Shown here one piece after another: positions 16,863 to 26,842 of a DNA stretch of 64,000 nt. The position numbers and the translations under genes are program-made. Positions within the stretch are counted from its first letter, which is position 1, and each line of letters begins with the position of its first letter. Below the pieces are notes generated by a model that saw only the letters and a list, made by a program, of their open reading frames with translations, did not search any database and was not told where the DNA came from. This DNA is from Bacillus sp. FJAT-27916 (GTDB lineage: Bacteria; Bacillota; Bacilli; Bacillales; Pradoshiaceae), in assembly GCF_001183965.1 (NCBI RefSeq), contig NZ_LFZV01000001.1, forward strand, positions 1,746,321-1,810,320, in the 5' to 3' direction.

Positions 16863-19709
16863 ATGAAACCTAATACACCTGATACGACAAACCCTTGGCT
16901 CGATTTCCAAGGTCCTAACTTGGGATATGTTCAGGAAATGTACGAAGTTTTCGAAACGGATCCGGCTTCGGTGGATCCGGAATTAGCGAGTTTATTTGAG
17001 CAGTGGGGGCCTCCGGTCGTTGAGGAAGCTGGTCAAGTAAGGGAGAGCAGCAATCAAGCGTTTACTGCGAAGGGGTTTGGTGCTTCTGATTTTCTTTATA
17101 AGGTTGCACAAGCGGTAAAGCTGGCAGAGGATATTCGCACGAATGGTCATTTGGCCGCGAACATTTATCCTTTATATCAAAAGGAACGAAACGGCATCGA
17201 TCTTGACTTGAAACAGTACGGTTTAACGACCAAAGATTTGAAAGCGATGCCAGCGTCGATAATCAGCGAATTTATTCCAAAAAAATTGACTAATGGCTAT
17301 GAAGCTATTGAATATTTGAAAATGCTTTATACGAGGACGATTGCATTTGAATTGGATCATGTGCATGACCTCGATGAAAAGAAATGGCTTACGCAGATGG
17401 TAGAAAGTACGGCTTCAGGGTTTAAGCTTCCGGATCAGAAGAAGAAGAGAATCCTGAAACGTTTGACAGAAGTGGATGGATTTGAGAAGTTCCTTCATAA
17501 GACGTTTGTCGGCCAGAAGCGTTTCTCTATAGAGGGTGTTGATTCCCTTGTGCCTCTTTTAGATGAAATCGTGTCTAAATCGGTTCGAGGCGGAACGAAG
17601 TCTATTAATATCGGAATGGCTCACAGAGGAAGATTGAATGTGCTTGCCCATGTGTTGGGTAAACCGTACAAAAACATTTTCTCTGAGTTTCAGCATGCAC
17701 CAAATAAAGAGCTTGTTCCTTCCGAAGGTTCCATTGGGGTTACCTTTGGCTGGACAGGTGATGTGAAATACCATCTTGGTGCTGATAGGAAAATTAAGGA
17801 AGAGGATACAAGAGAAGCGGTTATTTCCCTTGCGAACAACCCTAGTCATCTTGAGTTCGTGAATCCGATTGTCAATGGTTTCACAAGAGCAGCTCAGGAT
17901 GACCGTGCGAAGAGCGGCTATCCGGTTCATGATCCTAATGCGAGCATGGCAATCATTATTCACGGGGATGCGGCATTCCCAGGTCAGGGTGTTGTGGCAG
18001 AGGCGCTTAACTTAAGTCAGCTGAATGGCTATCAAACAGGCGGAACGATTCATATCATTGCGAACAATATGATTGGCTTCACGACAGAGAGCAGAGATTC
18101 CCGTTCAACAAGGTATTCATCAGATCTTGCAAAAGGATTCGAAATTCCAATCATTCATGTCAATGCCGATGATCCGGAGGCGGTCCTTGCAGCAGCTCTT
18201 GTGGCGTATGAGTATAGAGAGAAGTTCAAAAAGGACTTCCTAATTGATTTAATTGGCTACAGACGATTTGGCCATAACGAAATGGATGAGCCGATGACAA
18301 CCAATCCAGAAATGTACAAGCTTGTGCATGCCCACCCAACTCCTCGGGAGGTATATGCAGAGCGGTTAGTTGAAGAAGGTGTCATCACGAAGGAAGAGGC
18401 GCAGCGCCTTGCGGATGAGCATGCGGCTATGCTGAAGGATTATTATAATCAAGTCGGCGAGAAGCAGGATGCAAATCTAGAGGATGCAGATGTACCGAAG
18501 ATTATTGAATCAGGTATTCCAAAGGTTGAGACGAAGGTAGAGCTGGGTGAATTGCAAAAGATTAATCAAGATTTGCTTAAACGTCCAGACAATTTCACTG
18601 TCTTCAAAAAGCTCGATAAAATTTTGATGAGAAGAAGCGATGCCTTAAACGAGGGCAATAAAGTGGATTGGGCATTGGCAGAGGCGCTTGCGTTTGCTTC
18701 TATTATCAAGGATGGTACGCCAATCAGGCTGACTGGACAGGATTCAGAGCGTGGAACATTCGCCCATAGAAACCTGGTGCTGCATGACTCTGAAACAGGT
18801 GAAACATTCTCGCCTCTTCATACGCTTGAAGGAGCGAAAGCATCCTTTGCGATCCATAACAGTCCATTATCTGAGGCAGCGGTTATTGGCTTTGAATACG
18901 GCTACAATGTGTATTCTCAAGACACGCTTGTTCTCTGGGAAGCACAATATGGAGACTTTGCCAATACGGCTCAAGTATTCTTTGACCAGTTCATCGCAGC
19001 CGGCAGGGCGAAATGGGGACAAAAGTCCGGTCTTGTCATGCTACTTCCGCATGGATATGAGGGACAAGGACCAGAACACTCCAGTGCTCGTTTGGAACGT
19101 TTCCTGTCTCTAGCGGCAGAAAATAACTGGACTGTAGCGAATTTGAGCAGTGCGGCTCAATATTTCCATATTTTAAGAAGACAAGCTTCTATTCTAGGCA
19201 AGGAAGAGGTTCGTCCACTCGTCTTAATGACACCTAAGAGCTTACTTAGAAATCAAGTTGTGGCGAGTGAGCCGCAGGAGTTCAGTGAAGGAGAATTCAA
19301 ATCCTTTATCGAGCAGCCCGGCCTCGGCAAAAACAAAAAAGCTGTTGAGAGAATCCTATGTGCAACTGGTAAGATGGCGATTGATCTTGCACAGGCAGTC
19401 GAAGGAAAAGAAGATATGGACTGGCTCCATATTGTCAGAATCGAAGAGATTTATCCATTCCCATTTGCGGGTGTGAAAGAGTTGTTCGATTCCTACCCTA
19501 ATTTGAAAGAAATCATGTGGGTACAAGAGGAACCGAAGAATATGGGTGCCTGGACATTTGTTGAACCGCGTTTAATTGCGGCAGCACCTGAAGGGGTAAC
19601 AGTGGATTATATCGGAAGAAGAAGACGTTCATCTCCAGCAGAGGGAGATCCAACGATTCATAAAAAAGCTCAAAATCGTATCATCACAAGTGCACTTACA
19701 CGCGAATAG
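16863..19709 (+). CDS. odhA: 2-oxoglutarate dehydrogenase E1 component
   Basis: A 948-residue thiamine-diphosphate enzyme. The N-terminal peptide contains the lipoyl-enzyme binding segment ([20 protein letters not shown]). The ThDP-binding region is around residues 355-400, with [17 protein letters not shown] followed by NNMIGFTT. An E1 beta-like transketolase domain follows ([40 protein letters not shown]). The C-terminus is the usual [12 protein letters not shown] region. It decarboxylates 2-oxoglutarate and succinylates the lipoyl group of OdhB in the TCA cycle. ATG start with AGGGGG about 8 bases upstream. The stop is 15 bases before odhB, so the two form an operon. Confidence 0.97.
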   Translation: MKPNTPDTTNPWLDFQGPNLGYVQEMYEVFETDPASVDPELASLFEQWGPPVVEEAGQVRESSNQAFTAKGFGASDFLYKVAQAVKLAEDIRTNGHLAANIYPLYQKERNGIDLDLKQYGLTTKDLKAMPASIISEFIPKKLTNGYEAIEYLKMLYTRTIAFELDHVHDLDEKKWLTQMVESTASGFKLPDQKKKRILKRLTEVDGFEKFLHKTFVGQKRFSIEGVDSLVPLLDEIVSKSVRGGTKSINIGMAHRGRLNVLAHVLGKPYKNIFSEFQHAPNKELVPSEGSIGVTFGWTGDVKYHLGADRKIKEEDTREAVISLANNPSHLEFVNPIVNGFTRAAQDDRAKSGYPVHDPNASMAIIIHGDAAFPGQGVVAEALNLSQLNGYQTGGTIHIIANNMIGFTTESRDSRSTRYSSDLAKGFEIPIIHVNADDPEAVLAAALVAYEYREKFKKDFLIDLIGYRRFGHNEMDEPMTTNPEMYKLVHAHPTPREVYAERLVEEGVITKEEAQRLADEHAAMLKDYYNQVGEKQDANLEDADVPKIIESGIPKVETKVELGELQKINQDLLKRPDNFTVFKKLDKILMRRSDALNEGNKVDWALAEALAFASIIKDGTPIRLTGQDSERGTFAHRNLVLHDSETGETFSPLHTLEGAKASFAIHNSPLSEAAVIGFEYGYNVYSQDTLVLWEAQYGDFANTAQVFFDQFIAAGRAKWGQKSGLVMLLPHGYEGQGPEHSSARLERFLSLAAENNWTVANLSSAAQYFHILRRQASILGKEEVRPLVLMTPKSLLRNQVVASEPQEFSEGEFKSFIEQPGLGKNKKAVERILCATGKMAIDLAQAVEGKEDMDWLHIVRIEEIYPFPFAGVKELFDSYPNLKEIMWVQEEPKNMGAWTFVEPRLIAAAPEGVTVDYIGRRRRSSPAEGDPTIHKKAQNRIITSALTRE

Positions 19710-19724
19710 AGGAGGAAAAAGAAA

Positions 19725-20969
19725 ATGGCAGAAGTTATCGTACCAGAATTGGCAGAATCAATTACAGAGGGAACAATAGCCCAGTGGCTTAAACAACCGG
19801 GTGACACAGTTGAAAAAGGGGATTATATTGTTGAACTCGAAACAGATAAAGTAAATGTGGAAATCATCTCTGAGTATGCAGGTGTGTTAAAGGAACAATT
19901 AAAAGAGGAAGGTGACACTGTATTAGTAGGTGAAGCCATTGCCATTGTAGACGGAGAGGGCGGCGGAAGTGCCCCTGCACCGAAGAAGGAAGAACCAAAA
20001 CAAGCAGAAGCACCTCAAGAAGAACAGCAAAGTAAACCAGCACCTGAGCAGGAAGTGAAAAAAGGCCAGCAGCCTGTCGCTTCTCCTTCTGCCCGAAAAC
20101 TAGCGCGTGAAAAAGGCATTGATCTATCTGAAGTACCAACGGTTGATCCGCTTGGACGTGTGCGCAAGCAAGATGTGGAATCCTTTGATCCAAATAAAGC
20201 GCAAGCTCCGAAGGCCGCAAAACCAGAACCGAAAAAAGCACCAGAGGCAAAACCGGCTCCATCCGGAAAACCGGAAGAGCGCGTGAAAATGTCTAGAAGA
20301 CGTCAAACAATCGCTAAACGATTGGTTGAGGTTCAACACAATACAGCGATGCTGACTACCTTCAATGAAGTGGACATGACGAATATCATGAACCTGCGTA
20401 ATAAGCGGAAGGATGCCTTCTTGAAAGAAAATGATGTGAAGCTTGGATTCATGTCGTTCTTTACAAAAGCAGTTGTCGGCTCATTGAAGAAATTCCCGAT
20501 GCTAAATGCGGAAATCCAAGGGGATGAGCTGCTTATCAAGAAATATTATGATATCGGTGTCGCGGTATCTGCGCCAGAAGGATTGGTTGTACCAGTCGTA
20601 AGAGATGCAGACCGTATGAATTTCGCTGAAATCGAAAAAGAAATCGGTACCCTTGCGAAGAAGGCCCGCGATAATAAATTGGCCCTTCAAGATTTGCAAG
20701 GCGGCACATTCACCATCACAAACGGCGGTGTATTCGGATCACTTATGTCTACACCAATCTTAAATGGTACACAGGTCGGTATCCTAGGAATGCATGGCAT
20801 CAAGCTACGTCCAATTGCGATTGACGAGACAACTATTGAAAATCGTCCAATGATGTACATTGCCCTTTCCTATGACCACCGAATCGTTGATGGAGCAGAA
20901 GCGGTTAGCTTCTTAGCCAATATCAAGAAATTAGTAGAAGATCCTGAAAGCTTATTGCTTGAAGGTTGA
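19725..20969 (+). CDS. odhB: 2-oxoglutarate dehydrogenase E2, dihydrolipoyl succinyltransferase
   Basis: A 414-residue E2 enzyme. The lipoyl domain covers residues 1-76, with the modified lysine at Lys42 (ETDKVNVE). A proline/alanine/glutamate-rich linker covers 80-115. The peripheral subunit-binding domain spans about 117-150 ([15 protein letters not shown]). After a second linker comes the catalytic domain, with the active-site H-x3-D-G in SYDHRIVDG near residue 385. It moves the succinyl group to CoA. No E3 gene is present, so lipoamide dehydrogenase must be supplied from elsewhere, as is usual in Bacillus. GAGGAGG precedes the ATG. Confidence 0.97.
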   Translation: MAEVIVPELAESITEGTIAQWLKQPGDTVEKGDYIVELETDKVNVEIISEYAGVLKEQLKEEGDTVLVGEAIAIVDGEGGGSAPAPKKEEPKQAEAPQEEQQSKPAPEQEVKKGQQPVASPSARKLAREKGIDLSEVPTVDPLGRVRKQDVESFDPNKAQAPKAAKPEPKKAPEAKPAPSGKPEERVKMSRRRQTIAKRLVEVQHNTAMLTTFNEVDMTNIMNLRNKRKDAFLKENDVKLGFMSFFTKAVVGSLKKFPMLNAEIQGDELLIKKYYDIGVAVSAPEGLVVPVVRDADRMNFAEIEKEIGTLAKKARDNKLALQDLQGGTFTITNGGVFGSLMSTPILNGTQVGILGMHGIKLRPIAIDETTIENRPMMYIALSYDHRIVDGAEAVSFLANIKKLVEDPESLLLEG

Positions 20970-20982
20970 TTATATGAAGGAG

Positions 20983-21015
20983 AGAACAGCCATTTTGATG
21001 GCTGTTCTTTTTTTA
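20983..21015 (+). terminator. Terminator of odhAB
   Basis: AGAACAGCCAT and ATGGCTGTTCT form a perfect 11-bp stem with a short T-rich loop, then seven Ts. Confidence 0.93.
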
Positions 21016-21060
21016 CTGTTTTCGTTACCTAGATAACATGTTAAAATGGCTGACAACTAA

Positions 21061-21699
21061 TTGGATAGAGGGGAGGTAATCATTGTTGGGAAATTATTCT
21101 TAACTTCTAATGGTTTTCATACTGATGAGATGAAAGCAACTTTCCTAAAAGAAGTTGGTGGGAAAATAAGTGAATTAAGGGTTTCAATCATTACAACTGC
21201 CTCACCGATAAAAGAACAAAATAAATATGTTCAAAAAGCATACAATGATTTCAGAGATATGGGGTTTAACTTCATTAATTTTCTTGATTTAGAGTACGAT
21301 GATCCAAAGGTCCTTTTAAATTGTGATGTAATCTATATAAATGGTGGAAATCCATTTCATTTATTACTCCATATTAAAAGAAGCGGTTCCGAAGAAATCT
21401 TTAGGCGTTTATCCCAACAAAATATAATATTTGTTGGTGTCAGTGCTGGTGCTATCGTTTTAGGACCAAATATTCATATTGTACAATTTTTCACGCCAGA
21501 AATGAATAACGTAAACCTTGAAGATTTAACCGGTTTAAACCTGGTAGAACTTATGGTGTTTCCTCACTACAATAGAGAGGACATTTTTAAAGACAGCACA
21601 GGTAAAACCATAGAAGAAAGATTATGCGAGTTCGAGGTTGTTAATAATTGTGTGATTCATAGAATGAAAGATGACCAATTCATTCTATTGGAAACTTAA
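21061..21699 (+). CDS. Peptidase S51 / dipeptidase E-like protein with doubtful start codon
   Basis: A serine-nucleophile amidotransferase-like fold: INGGNPFHLLLHIKRSG near residue 95, nucleophile elbow VGVSAGAIVLG near 128, and a histidine in MVFPHYNRED near 175. The family normally starts with K-LFLTSNGF. Here that point (21088) is preceded by GGGGAGGT and then ATT GTT GGG, with no ATG, GTG or TTG in frame. The only usual start is a TTG at 21061, upstream of the Shine-Dalgarno sequence itself. So translation uses ATT, uses the poorly placed TTG, or the start codon has been lost (GTG to GTT). The coding frame is otherwise intact. Confidence 0.7.
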   Translation: MDRGEVIIVGKLFLTSNGFHTDEMKATFLKEVGGKISELRVSIITTASPIKEQNKYVQKAYNDFRDMGFNFINFLDLEYDDPKVLLNCDVIYINGGNPFHLLLHIKRSGSEEIFRRLSQQNIIFVGVSAGAIVLGPNIHIVQFFTPEMNNVNLEDLTGLNLVELMVFPHYNREDIFKDSTGKTIEERLCEFEVVNNCVIHRMKDDQFILLET

Positions 21700-21803
21700 G
21701 ACCTTTTATACGTACCATTTCAGAATAAAGAGAGAGTCCTCTGTTTTGTCAATTCATTATGAGTATTTAAAAAGATTAGATGGATTATTTTTGAAAATAT
21801 CGG

Positions 21804-21832
21804 TTGACAATTCAGAATAATTAAATTATGAT
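21804..21832 (+). promoter_or_regulatory. Strong sigma-A promoter of the trp operon
   Basis: A perfect -35 TTGACA (21804-21809), a 17-base spacer, and -10 TATGAT (21827-21832). It lies directly upstream of the first T-box leader. Confidence 0.85.
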
Positions 21833-21887
21833 AAATCAAACCAATGGATGTTATTGGATATATTCCAACGTTATATTTGTTGAATAA

Positions 21888-22124
21888 GATTATTGGCGTT
21901 GAAGAAGAGGAGTAGCCCTTGAAGGAGTTTTAGAGAGCCGGTGGCTGGTGGGAACCGGTACGAATTCTTTGGTGAATGGACTTCTGAGCTTTCAGGCAGA
22001 ACATTTATTTAGTGGATTAGTATGCCCTGAACGGTGGTGGCAGCCGTTATATAATGCCAGACAGTTGAAGCTAGCTGTCTCAAAGTGGATTGTTCTTTTT
22101 GACAATCAATTAAGGTGGCACCGC
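21888..22124 (+). promoter_or_regulatory. T-box leader 1, tRNA-Trp specific
   Basis: Stem I elements are visible: GAGGAGTAG near 21907, the AGAGAGCCGGTGG / GGGAACCGG pair, and the specifier loop with GAA-TGG-AC. The specifier codon is TGG (Trp) at 21977-21979. The T-box sequence AAGGTGGCACCGCGG is at 22112-22126. Uncharged tRNA-Trp pairs with both the specifier and the T-box, stabilising the antiterminator and letting transcription continue. It is the first of two such leaders in series. Confidence 0.93.
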
Positions 22125-22166
22125 GGGTCTTCCGTCCTTATCTGATAAGGATGGAAGACCCTTTTT
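22125..22166 (+). terminator. T-box 1 terminator
   Basis: GGGTCTTCCGTCCTTA (from 22125) pairs with TAAGGATGGAAGACCC, followed by five Ts. The 5' arm overlaps the end of the T-box sequence, as required for the terminator/antiterminator switch. Confidence 0.9.
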
Positions 22167-22191
22167 GTATACAATTAAATAAGATTAACAC

Positions 22192-22401
22192 GTTAAGAAA
22201 GAGGAGTAGCGGTAAGTGATGCATATCAGAGAGCCGGGAATGGTGAGAACCGGCATGCTGGCTTTCCGTGAATGGGCTTTCGAGTGATTTCTTGAACCGT
22301 CAGTAGGGAAATCCGGGTTTCCGCCGTTAAAAGGATAGGGTATCGAACTATTTTTCCGTACCTGAATAGAGTCCTAACGGGGGTGGCACCACGATCATAC
22401 G
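22192..22401 (+). promoter_or_regulatory. T-box leader 2, tRNA-Trp specific
   Basis: A second complete leader with GAGGAGTAGCGG, AGAGAGCCGGGAATGGTG, GAGAACCGG and specifier context GAA-TGG-GC. The specifier TGG lies at 22273-22275. The T-box sequence GGGGGTGGCACCACGA ends near 22394. It differs in sequence and length from leader 1, so it is an old duplication or an independent element rather than a recent copy. Confidence 0.92.
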
Positions 22402-22441
22402 TCCTCCATAAGCATGTTTCTATGCTTATGGAGGATTTTTT
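22402..22441 (+). terminator. T-box 2 terminator
   Basis: TCCTCCATAAGCAT (22402-22415) and ATGCTTATGGAGGA (22422-22435) form a 14-bp perfect stem, with six Ts, just 19 bases before trpE. Confidence 0.93.
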
Positions 22442-22459
22442 ATTTGGAGGAGATTAGGA

Positions 22460-23848
22460 ATGAGGGAGCGGCAAGTATTTAAACGAATGATTTCAGGAGA
22501 AGAAAGACAGAAAGCCTATGCGCTTGAAAGGATGAAGGACGTTGCCATATTAGAGTTTCCGACGCTTGAACATGGAAGGCTGCGGATTCTTGCCTTTAAT
22601 GTGCACGCTGAAGTGGTCCAAAGGGATGGTATTTTAACCGTTAAGTCTAAGGGGGCGACGGAAATCATTTCGGAGGATGCCCAAGACTATATGAAGAGCT
22701 GGCTGACGAGTCAAGGTGAGGAAGTATCCTCCCTTCCATTTGCAGGAGGGGCGATTGGCTACTTCGGATATTCCTACTCCTTTCAATTTGAGGACTTAGA
22801 GATACCGGCTGATGACCCGCTGGGTATGAATGATCTGCATCTGCTATTTCATTCAGATTATATCGTGTTCAGCGGTAAAGACGAAGAAGAGTGTCAGCAG
22901 ATTCATATTCAGTACGGCAGCTCTATTTCACCGGAGGAAGCGGAGGAACAGATGGCAAGTGTGCTTGATCAAGCTTGTGCTGGAGAGCGAGAGAAAGAGA
23001 AAGCCGCTTATTCGATTGGTTCATTAACCAGCAACTCAACGAAAGCCTCCTTTATGAAAGCGGTCGAATCGATTAAAAATCACATCAGGGAGGGCGACAT
23101 CTTTCAAGCTGTGCTATCCCAAAGGTGGACGGGAGTTTTTCATGGTTCAAGCCTGGCCTGCTTTAGGGAGATGAAAGAACAGCAGTCAACCTCCTTCAGC
23201 TTTTATCTTCCCTTCGAGGATTGCGAGGTTTTTGGCTGTTCACCTGAACGACTGCTTGCCGTTGATCAAGGGGTTATCCATTCCAATCCAATTGCGGGGA
23301 CCCGGAGGAGAGGAAGTTCACTAAGAGAGGATGAACAGCTGATAGAGGAGCTGCTCTCTGATGAAAAGGAAAAGGCGGAGCATTTGATGCTTGTTGATTT
23401 GGCTAGAAATGACCTTGGCAGGATTTGCCGAAAAGAGAGCATTAGGCTTCACCGTTTCATGCAGATTGAGAAATATAAGAATGTCATTCACTTAGTTTCA
23501 GAGATTACGGGTACGATGGCAGATACAATTCACCCGTTAGATGCTGTGAAAGCCTGTCTGCCTGCGGGAACGGTCTCAGGTGCGCCGAAGATCAAGGCAA
23601 TGGAGCTTATCTCGGCGCATGAGCAGGAGAAAAGAGGGGCATATGGCGGAGGTGTCGGATTTATTTCCTTTGAAGGCAGAATGGATTTGGCTCTCGCTAT
23701 TCGGATGGCGGTCGTAAAGGATGGAAGAATCCATCGCCAATCTGGGGCGGGAATCGTTCATGATTCCATTCCAGAAAATGAATGGTATGAAACGCTTCAT
23801 AAAGCAGGTTTAAAGGAGGTTGCTTTAAATGATTTTACTGATCGATAA
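22460..23848 (+). CDS. trpE: Anthranilate synthase component I
   Basis: A 462-residue chorismate-binding enzyme. Conserved catalytic blocks are [12 protein letters not shown] near residue 212, GCSPERLL near 258, PIAGTRRRG near 275, [16 protein letters not shown] near 308, [14 protein letters not shown] near 372 and the GAGIVHDS end. It makes anthranilate from chorismate with ammonia from TrpG. It is about 50 residues shorter than B. subtilis TrpE, mostly at the N-terminus. The usual tryptophan-binding LLES segment is represented by ILEF (near residue 30). GGAGG precedes the ATG. The 3' end overlaps trpG by 20 bases. Confidence 0.95.
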   Translation: MRERQVFKRMISGEERQKAYALERMKDVAILEFPTLEHGRLRILAFNVHAEVVQRDGILTVKSKGATEIISEDAQDYMKSWLTSQGEEVSSLPFAGGAIGYFGYSYSFQFEDLEIPADDPLGMNDLHLLFHSDYIVFSGKDEEECQQIHIQYGSSISPEEAEEQMASVLDQACAGEREKEKAAYSIGSLTSNSTKASFMKAVESIKNHIREGDIFQAVLSQRWTGVFHGSSLACFREMKEQQSTSFSFYLPFEDCEVFGCSPERLLAVDQGVIHSNPIAGTRRRGSSLREDEQLIEELLSDEKEKAEHLMLVDLARNDLGRICRKESIRLHRFMQIEKYKNVIHLVSEITGTMADTIHPLDAVKACLPAGTVSGAPKIKAMELISAHEQEKRGAYGGGVGFISFEGRMDLALAIRMAVVKDGRIHRQSGAGIVHDSIPENEWYETLHKAGLKEVALNDFTDR

Positions 23849-24422
23849 TGTTGATTCGTTTACGTATAACCTGTATCAGCTTTGTCTCGAACTGGGAGAA
23901 GAAGTAGTAGTGAGAAGGAATAATGCCCTTTCAGTTCATGAGGCAGCATTAATGAGACCAGATGCCATTATTCTTTCACCAGGTCCTGGCAGACCGGAGG
24001 ACAGCGGAATCTGTGCAGAGGTGGTTAATGCCTTTTATGAGGATGTTCCCATTCTCGGCGTTTGTCTTGGGCATCAGCTGATTGGACAGCTTTTCGGGGC
24101 GACGATCACAAGGGCAAGGCAAATAAAGCATGGAAAGTGCTCGAGGATGATTCATCAATCCTGCGGTATTTTTAAAGGCATAGAACCAAGCTTTGAGGCG
24201 ATGAGATACCATTCGCTCGTCATTAAGCGTGGAAGCCTTCCGGAATGCTTTGAACAAACAGCTGTTTCAGAGGATGATCAGGAAATCATGGGAATCCAGC
24301 ATAAAGAGTATCCGCTTTATGGAGTGCAGTTTCATCCTGAATCAATTGGTACACCGATTGGCAAAAAGCTATTAATGAATTTTCTTTCATTAAATCAAAA
24401 GGAGAGGGTTATATATGCATGA
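23829..24422 (+). CDS. trpG: Anthranilate synthase component II (glutamine amidotransferase)
   Basis: A 197-residue class I glutamine amidotransferase with nucleophile Cys79 in GVCLGHQLIG and the His-Glu pair in VQFHPESIGTP near residue 170. It frees ammonia from glutamine for TrpE. Placement inside the trp operon differs from B. subtilis, where a shared PabA lies in the folate operon. The start ATG is within trpE, and AAAGGAGG 9 bases upstream of it is also inside trpE, showing translational coupling. The C-terminus overlaps trpD by 8 bases. Confidence 0.95.
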   Translation: MILLIDNVDSFTYNLYQLCLELGEEVVVRRNNALSVHEAALMRPDAIILSPGPGRPEDSGICAEVVNAFYEDVPILGVCLGHQLIGQLFGATITRARQIKHGKCSRMIHQSCGIFKGIEPSFEAMRYHSLVIKRGSLPECFEQTAVSEDDQEIMGIQHKEYPLYGVQFHPESIGTPIGKKLLMNFLSLNQKERVIYA

Positions 24423-25455
24423 ATATCTACGAGTGTTGAGCAGAGGAGAAAGGGTTCGGGGAGAAACGCTGGAGGAGGCGGTCAAGGCGCTCATGACATC
24501 TGCGTGTTCAGAGGCGGAAATCGCTGCCTTTCTTATGGGAATGAATCATCCAAGCCATCAAGCAGATGAAGAGGATTTATATGTCATATCTGAGACTATC
24601 CGCAAAGCATCGAGCCATAAGCTGGCCGATATTCATGGGGCAATGGACAATTGCGGGACAGGAGGCGACCATAGCAATAGCTTTAATATTAGCACTGCAG
24701 CAGCCTTTCTCCTTGCAAGTGCAGGCATCAAGATGGCTAAAAACGGAAACCGGAATATGACTAGCAGATCAGGAAGCATGGATGTGCTGCAGTCACTTGG
24801 GATCAATACATTGAATGATGAGGCCGAGGCAAGAAGACAATTGGAGGAGCATAATCTCGTATTTCTGAATGCCGGGCATATTCACCCAGGATTAAAGAAT
24901 GTTGCTGCTGTTAGAAAGCAGTTGAAGATCCCAACTGTTTTTAATGTCATTGGACCATTGACGAATCCGGTCCCGCTTGACTATCAGGTGGTCGGTATTT
25001 ATGACGAAAGTTTGCTTGAGGTATATGGGCGGACTTTAGTGAAAGCCGGAAGGAAGAGGGCAGCTGTTATTCATGGCGCGGGAGGGATGGATGAAGCATC
25101 TCTCAGCGGAGATAATGTGATTGTCTTGATTGATAGAGGGAGTATGCGCCGAATTCATCTTCATCCTGAGCAAGTTGGCTTGCCTGTGATTGCGAATGAA
25201 GCTCTTAAAGGCGGTGGTCCTAAAGAGAATGCAGAAATTCTCATCCATTTGCTGAAGGGAGAGCGGAGTGCTTACAGGGATGCAGTCCTCCTGAATGCCG
25301 CCATTGGTCTTTATGTGGCAGAGAAGGCGGCATCATTTGCCGAAGGAATTCATGTGGCAGGGAAGTTGATTGATTCAGGAGAAACGCTGCGGAAATACGA
25401 GGCATTAAAGCAGTATGGCACAAGAATGGAGGAAGACGAATGTCAGATTATTTAA
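24415..25455 (+). CDS. trpD: Anthranilate phosphoribosyltransferase
   Basis: A 346-residue enzyme with the PRPP-binding glycine motif NCGTGGDHSNSFNIST near residue 79 and KNGNRNMTSRSGSMDVL near 106. FNVIGPLTNP and IHGAGGMDEAS follow downstream, all typical of TrpD. It attaches phosphoribose to anthranilate. AAGGAGAGGG precedes the ATG within the end of trpG. The gene overlaps trpC by 16 bases at its 3' end. Confidence 0.96.
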   Translation: MHEYLRVLSRGERVRGETLEEAVKALMTSACSEAEIAAFLMGMNHPSHQADEEDLYVISETIRKASSHKLADIHGAMDNCGTGGDHSNSFNISTAAAFLLASAGIKMAKNGNRNMTSRSGSMDVLQSLGINTLNDEAEARRQLEEHNLVFLNAGHIHPGLKNVAAVRKQLKIPTVFNVIGPLTNPVPLDYQVVGIYDESLLEVYGRTLVKAGRKRAAVIHGAGGMDEASLSGDNVIVLIDRGSMRRIHLHPEQVGLPVIANEALKGGGPKENAEILIHLLKGERSAYRDAVLLNAAIGLYVAEKAASFAEGIHVAGKLIDSGETLRKYEALKQYGTRMEEDECQII

Positions 25456-26228
25456 CGAAAATCGTCGAAAGCAAAAAGGAATACTTGGCTGATGGGCAGC
25501 TAGAGACATTAGGATTGTCCCAGAGAAGGGAGCGGCCGATGAACAGCTTCACAGAACGGGTCCGCAATAAGCATACTCTTGGAATCCTGGCGGAATTCAA
25601 ACGTTCCTCTCCCTCCCTTGGAGCAATCAATCACTCAGTTGAGCCGGTTTTTATGGCGAATAAATATGCTCAGGGCGGAGCGGACGGCATCTCTGTTCTT
25701 ACAGATGAACTTTATTTCAATGGGCATATGAGTGATTTGCAAAAGGTGGCAAAGGAAGTGAATCTGCCAGTCCTATGCAAGGACTTCATTATTGAGGAAA
25801 GGCAGATCAATCAGGCTTATCAGGCAGGAGCAGGAATCATTCTCCTTATTGTCCGAATACTTGATCAGGATAAGCTTGTTATTTTATATAATCACGCCCG
25901 CAGGCTCGGTCTAGAGGTCTTGTTAGAGATTCATGATGAAAAGGATTTAGAGGCAGCCATGACCTTGAAGCCTGATTTAATTGGAATCAATAACCGGAAT
26001 CTGCATGAGTTTTCAACCAATCTCTCCACAACGGAATCGCTCATGCGCCTGATTACAGACCCATCAATAATTGTTGTCAGTGAGAGCGGCATTAAGAGCA
26101 GGGAGGATTGTGAGCGGGTTGCCGCAGCAGGTGTGGATGCCGTCTTAATCGGAGAAGCTTGCATGAAACATCCCCGTCCAGAAGAGTTTCTGGCCGAGAT
26201 CGGCCAAATTGAAAGAAGGCCCTTATGA
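25440..26228 (+). CDS. trpC: Indole-3-glycerol phosphate synthase
   Basis: A 262-residue TIM barrel. The catalytic lysine is in LAEFKRSSPS near residue 55. VLCKDFIIEERQ gives the second lysine near 113, IGINNRNLHEF lies near 180, and VSESGIKSREDC plus VLIGEACM form the phosphate site. It closes the indole ring from CdRP. It overlaps both neighbours by a few bases (trpD upstream, trpF downstream), so the operon is tightly coupled. Confidence 0.96.
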   Translation: MSDYLTKIVESKKEYLADGQLETLGLSQRRERPMNSFTERVRNKHTLGILAEFKRSSPSLGAINHSVEPVFMANKYAQGGADGISVLTDELYFNGHMSDLQKVAKEVNLPVLCKDFIIEERQINQAYQAGAGIILLIVRILDQDKLVILYNHARRLGLEVLLEIHDEKDLEAAMTLKPDLIGINNRNLHEFSTNLSTTESLMRLITDPSIIVVSESGIKSREDCERVAAAGVDAVLIGEACMKHPRPEEFLAEIGQIERRPL

Positions 26229-26842
26229 TGAACGTGAAGATTTGCGGCATTCAAACAGGTGAAGATGCTCAAACTGCTGTCAGACTGGGAGCTGATGCAT
26301 TGGGGTTTGTATTCGCTGACAGTAAAAGGCGCATCACACCGGCGGATGTTCGGGCCATAACGGAGAATGTCCCAAAAGAGTGTCTGAAGGTGGGCGTTTT
26401 CGTCAATGAGCATCCGCTCATGGTGAATGAGATTGCCGGGTTCTGCGGACTCGATGCCATTCAATTACATGGAGACGAATACACCGCTGATTATGAAATC
26501 ATCGGTTTGCCCATCATTCGTTCCATACCGGTCATTGCAGGAGAGAATGTTTTCCTCCAAAAGTATGGAAAGGCAGATTATTATCTTCTGGATACAGGTG
26601 GTGGGAAGGCAAGGGGCGGAATGGGGATTGCCTTTGACTGGAGGCAGGTTCGCGGTATTGGCCTTGGAGACGATAAGGTAATTTTGGCAGGCGGTTTAAA
26701 CGCAGCAAATGTAGGGGATGCCATGCAAATCGTTCATCCCTATATGGTGGATGTCTCAAGCGGGGTAGAAACAGGCGGAGCAAAGAATCCAGCCTTAATG
26801 AAGGCGTTTATCGATGCAGTAAAGAGGGAGGAGATGGTGTAA
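26225..26842 (+). CDS. trpF: Phosphoribosylanthranilate isomerase
   Basis: A 205-residue TIM barrel. The N-terminal KICGIQ contains the catalytic cysteine. IQLHGDEY, the catalytic Asp in [26 protein letters not shown] and [14 protein letters not shown] are all present. It isomerises PRA to CdRP. Two ATGs in a row (26225, 26228) are possible starts; the second gives MNVKICG, the usual beginning. The stop shares its last base with the trpB start. Confidence 0.95.
   Translation: MMNVKICGIQTGEDAQTAVRLGADALGFVFADSKRRITPADVRAITENVPKECLKVGVFVNEHPLMVNEIAGFCGLDAIQLHGDEYTADYEIIGLPIIRSIPVIAGENVFLQKYGKADYYLLDTGGGKARGGMGIAFDWRQVRGIGLGDDKVILAGGLNAANVGDAMQIVHPYMVDVSSGVETGGAKNPALMKAFIDAVKREEMV

Noticed and set aside
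21948..22145. Open frame within the first T-box leader
   Set aside because: It runs through conserved T-box structures and the terminator; the RNA element explains the sequence.
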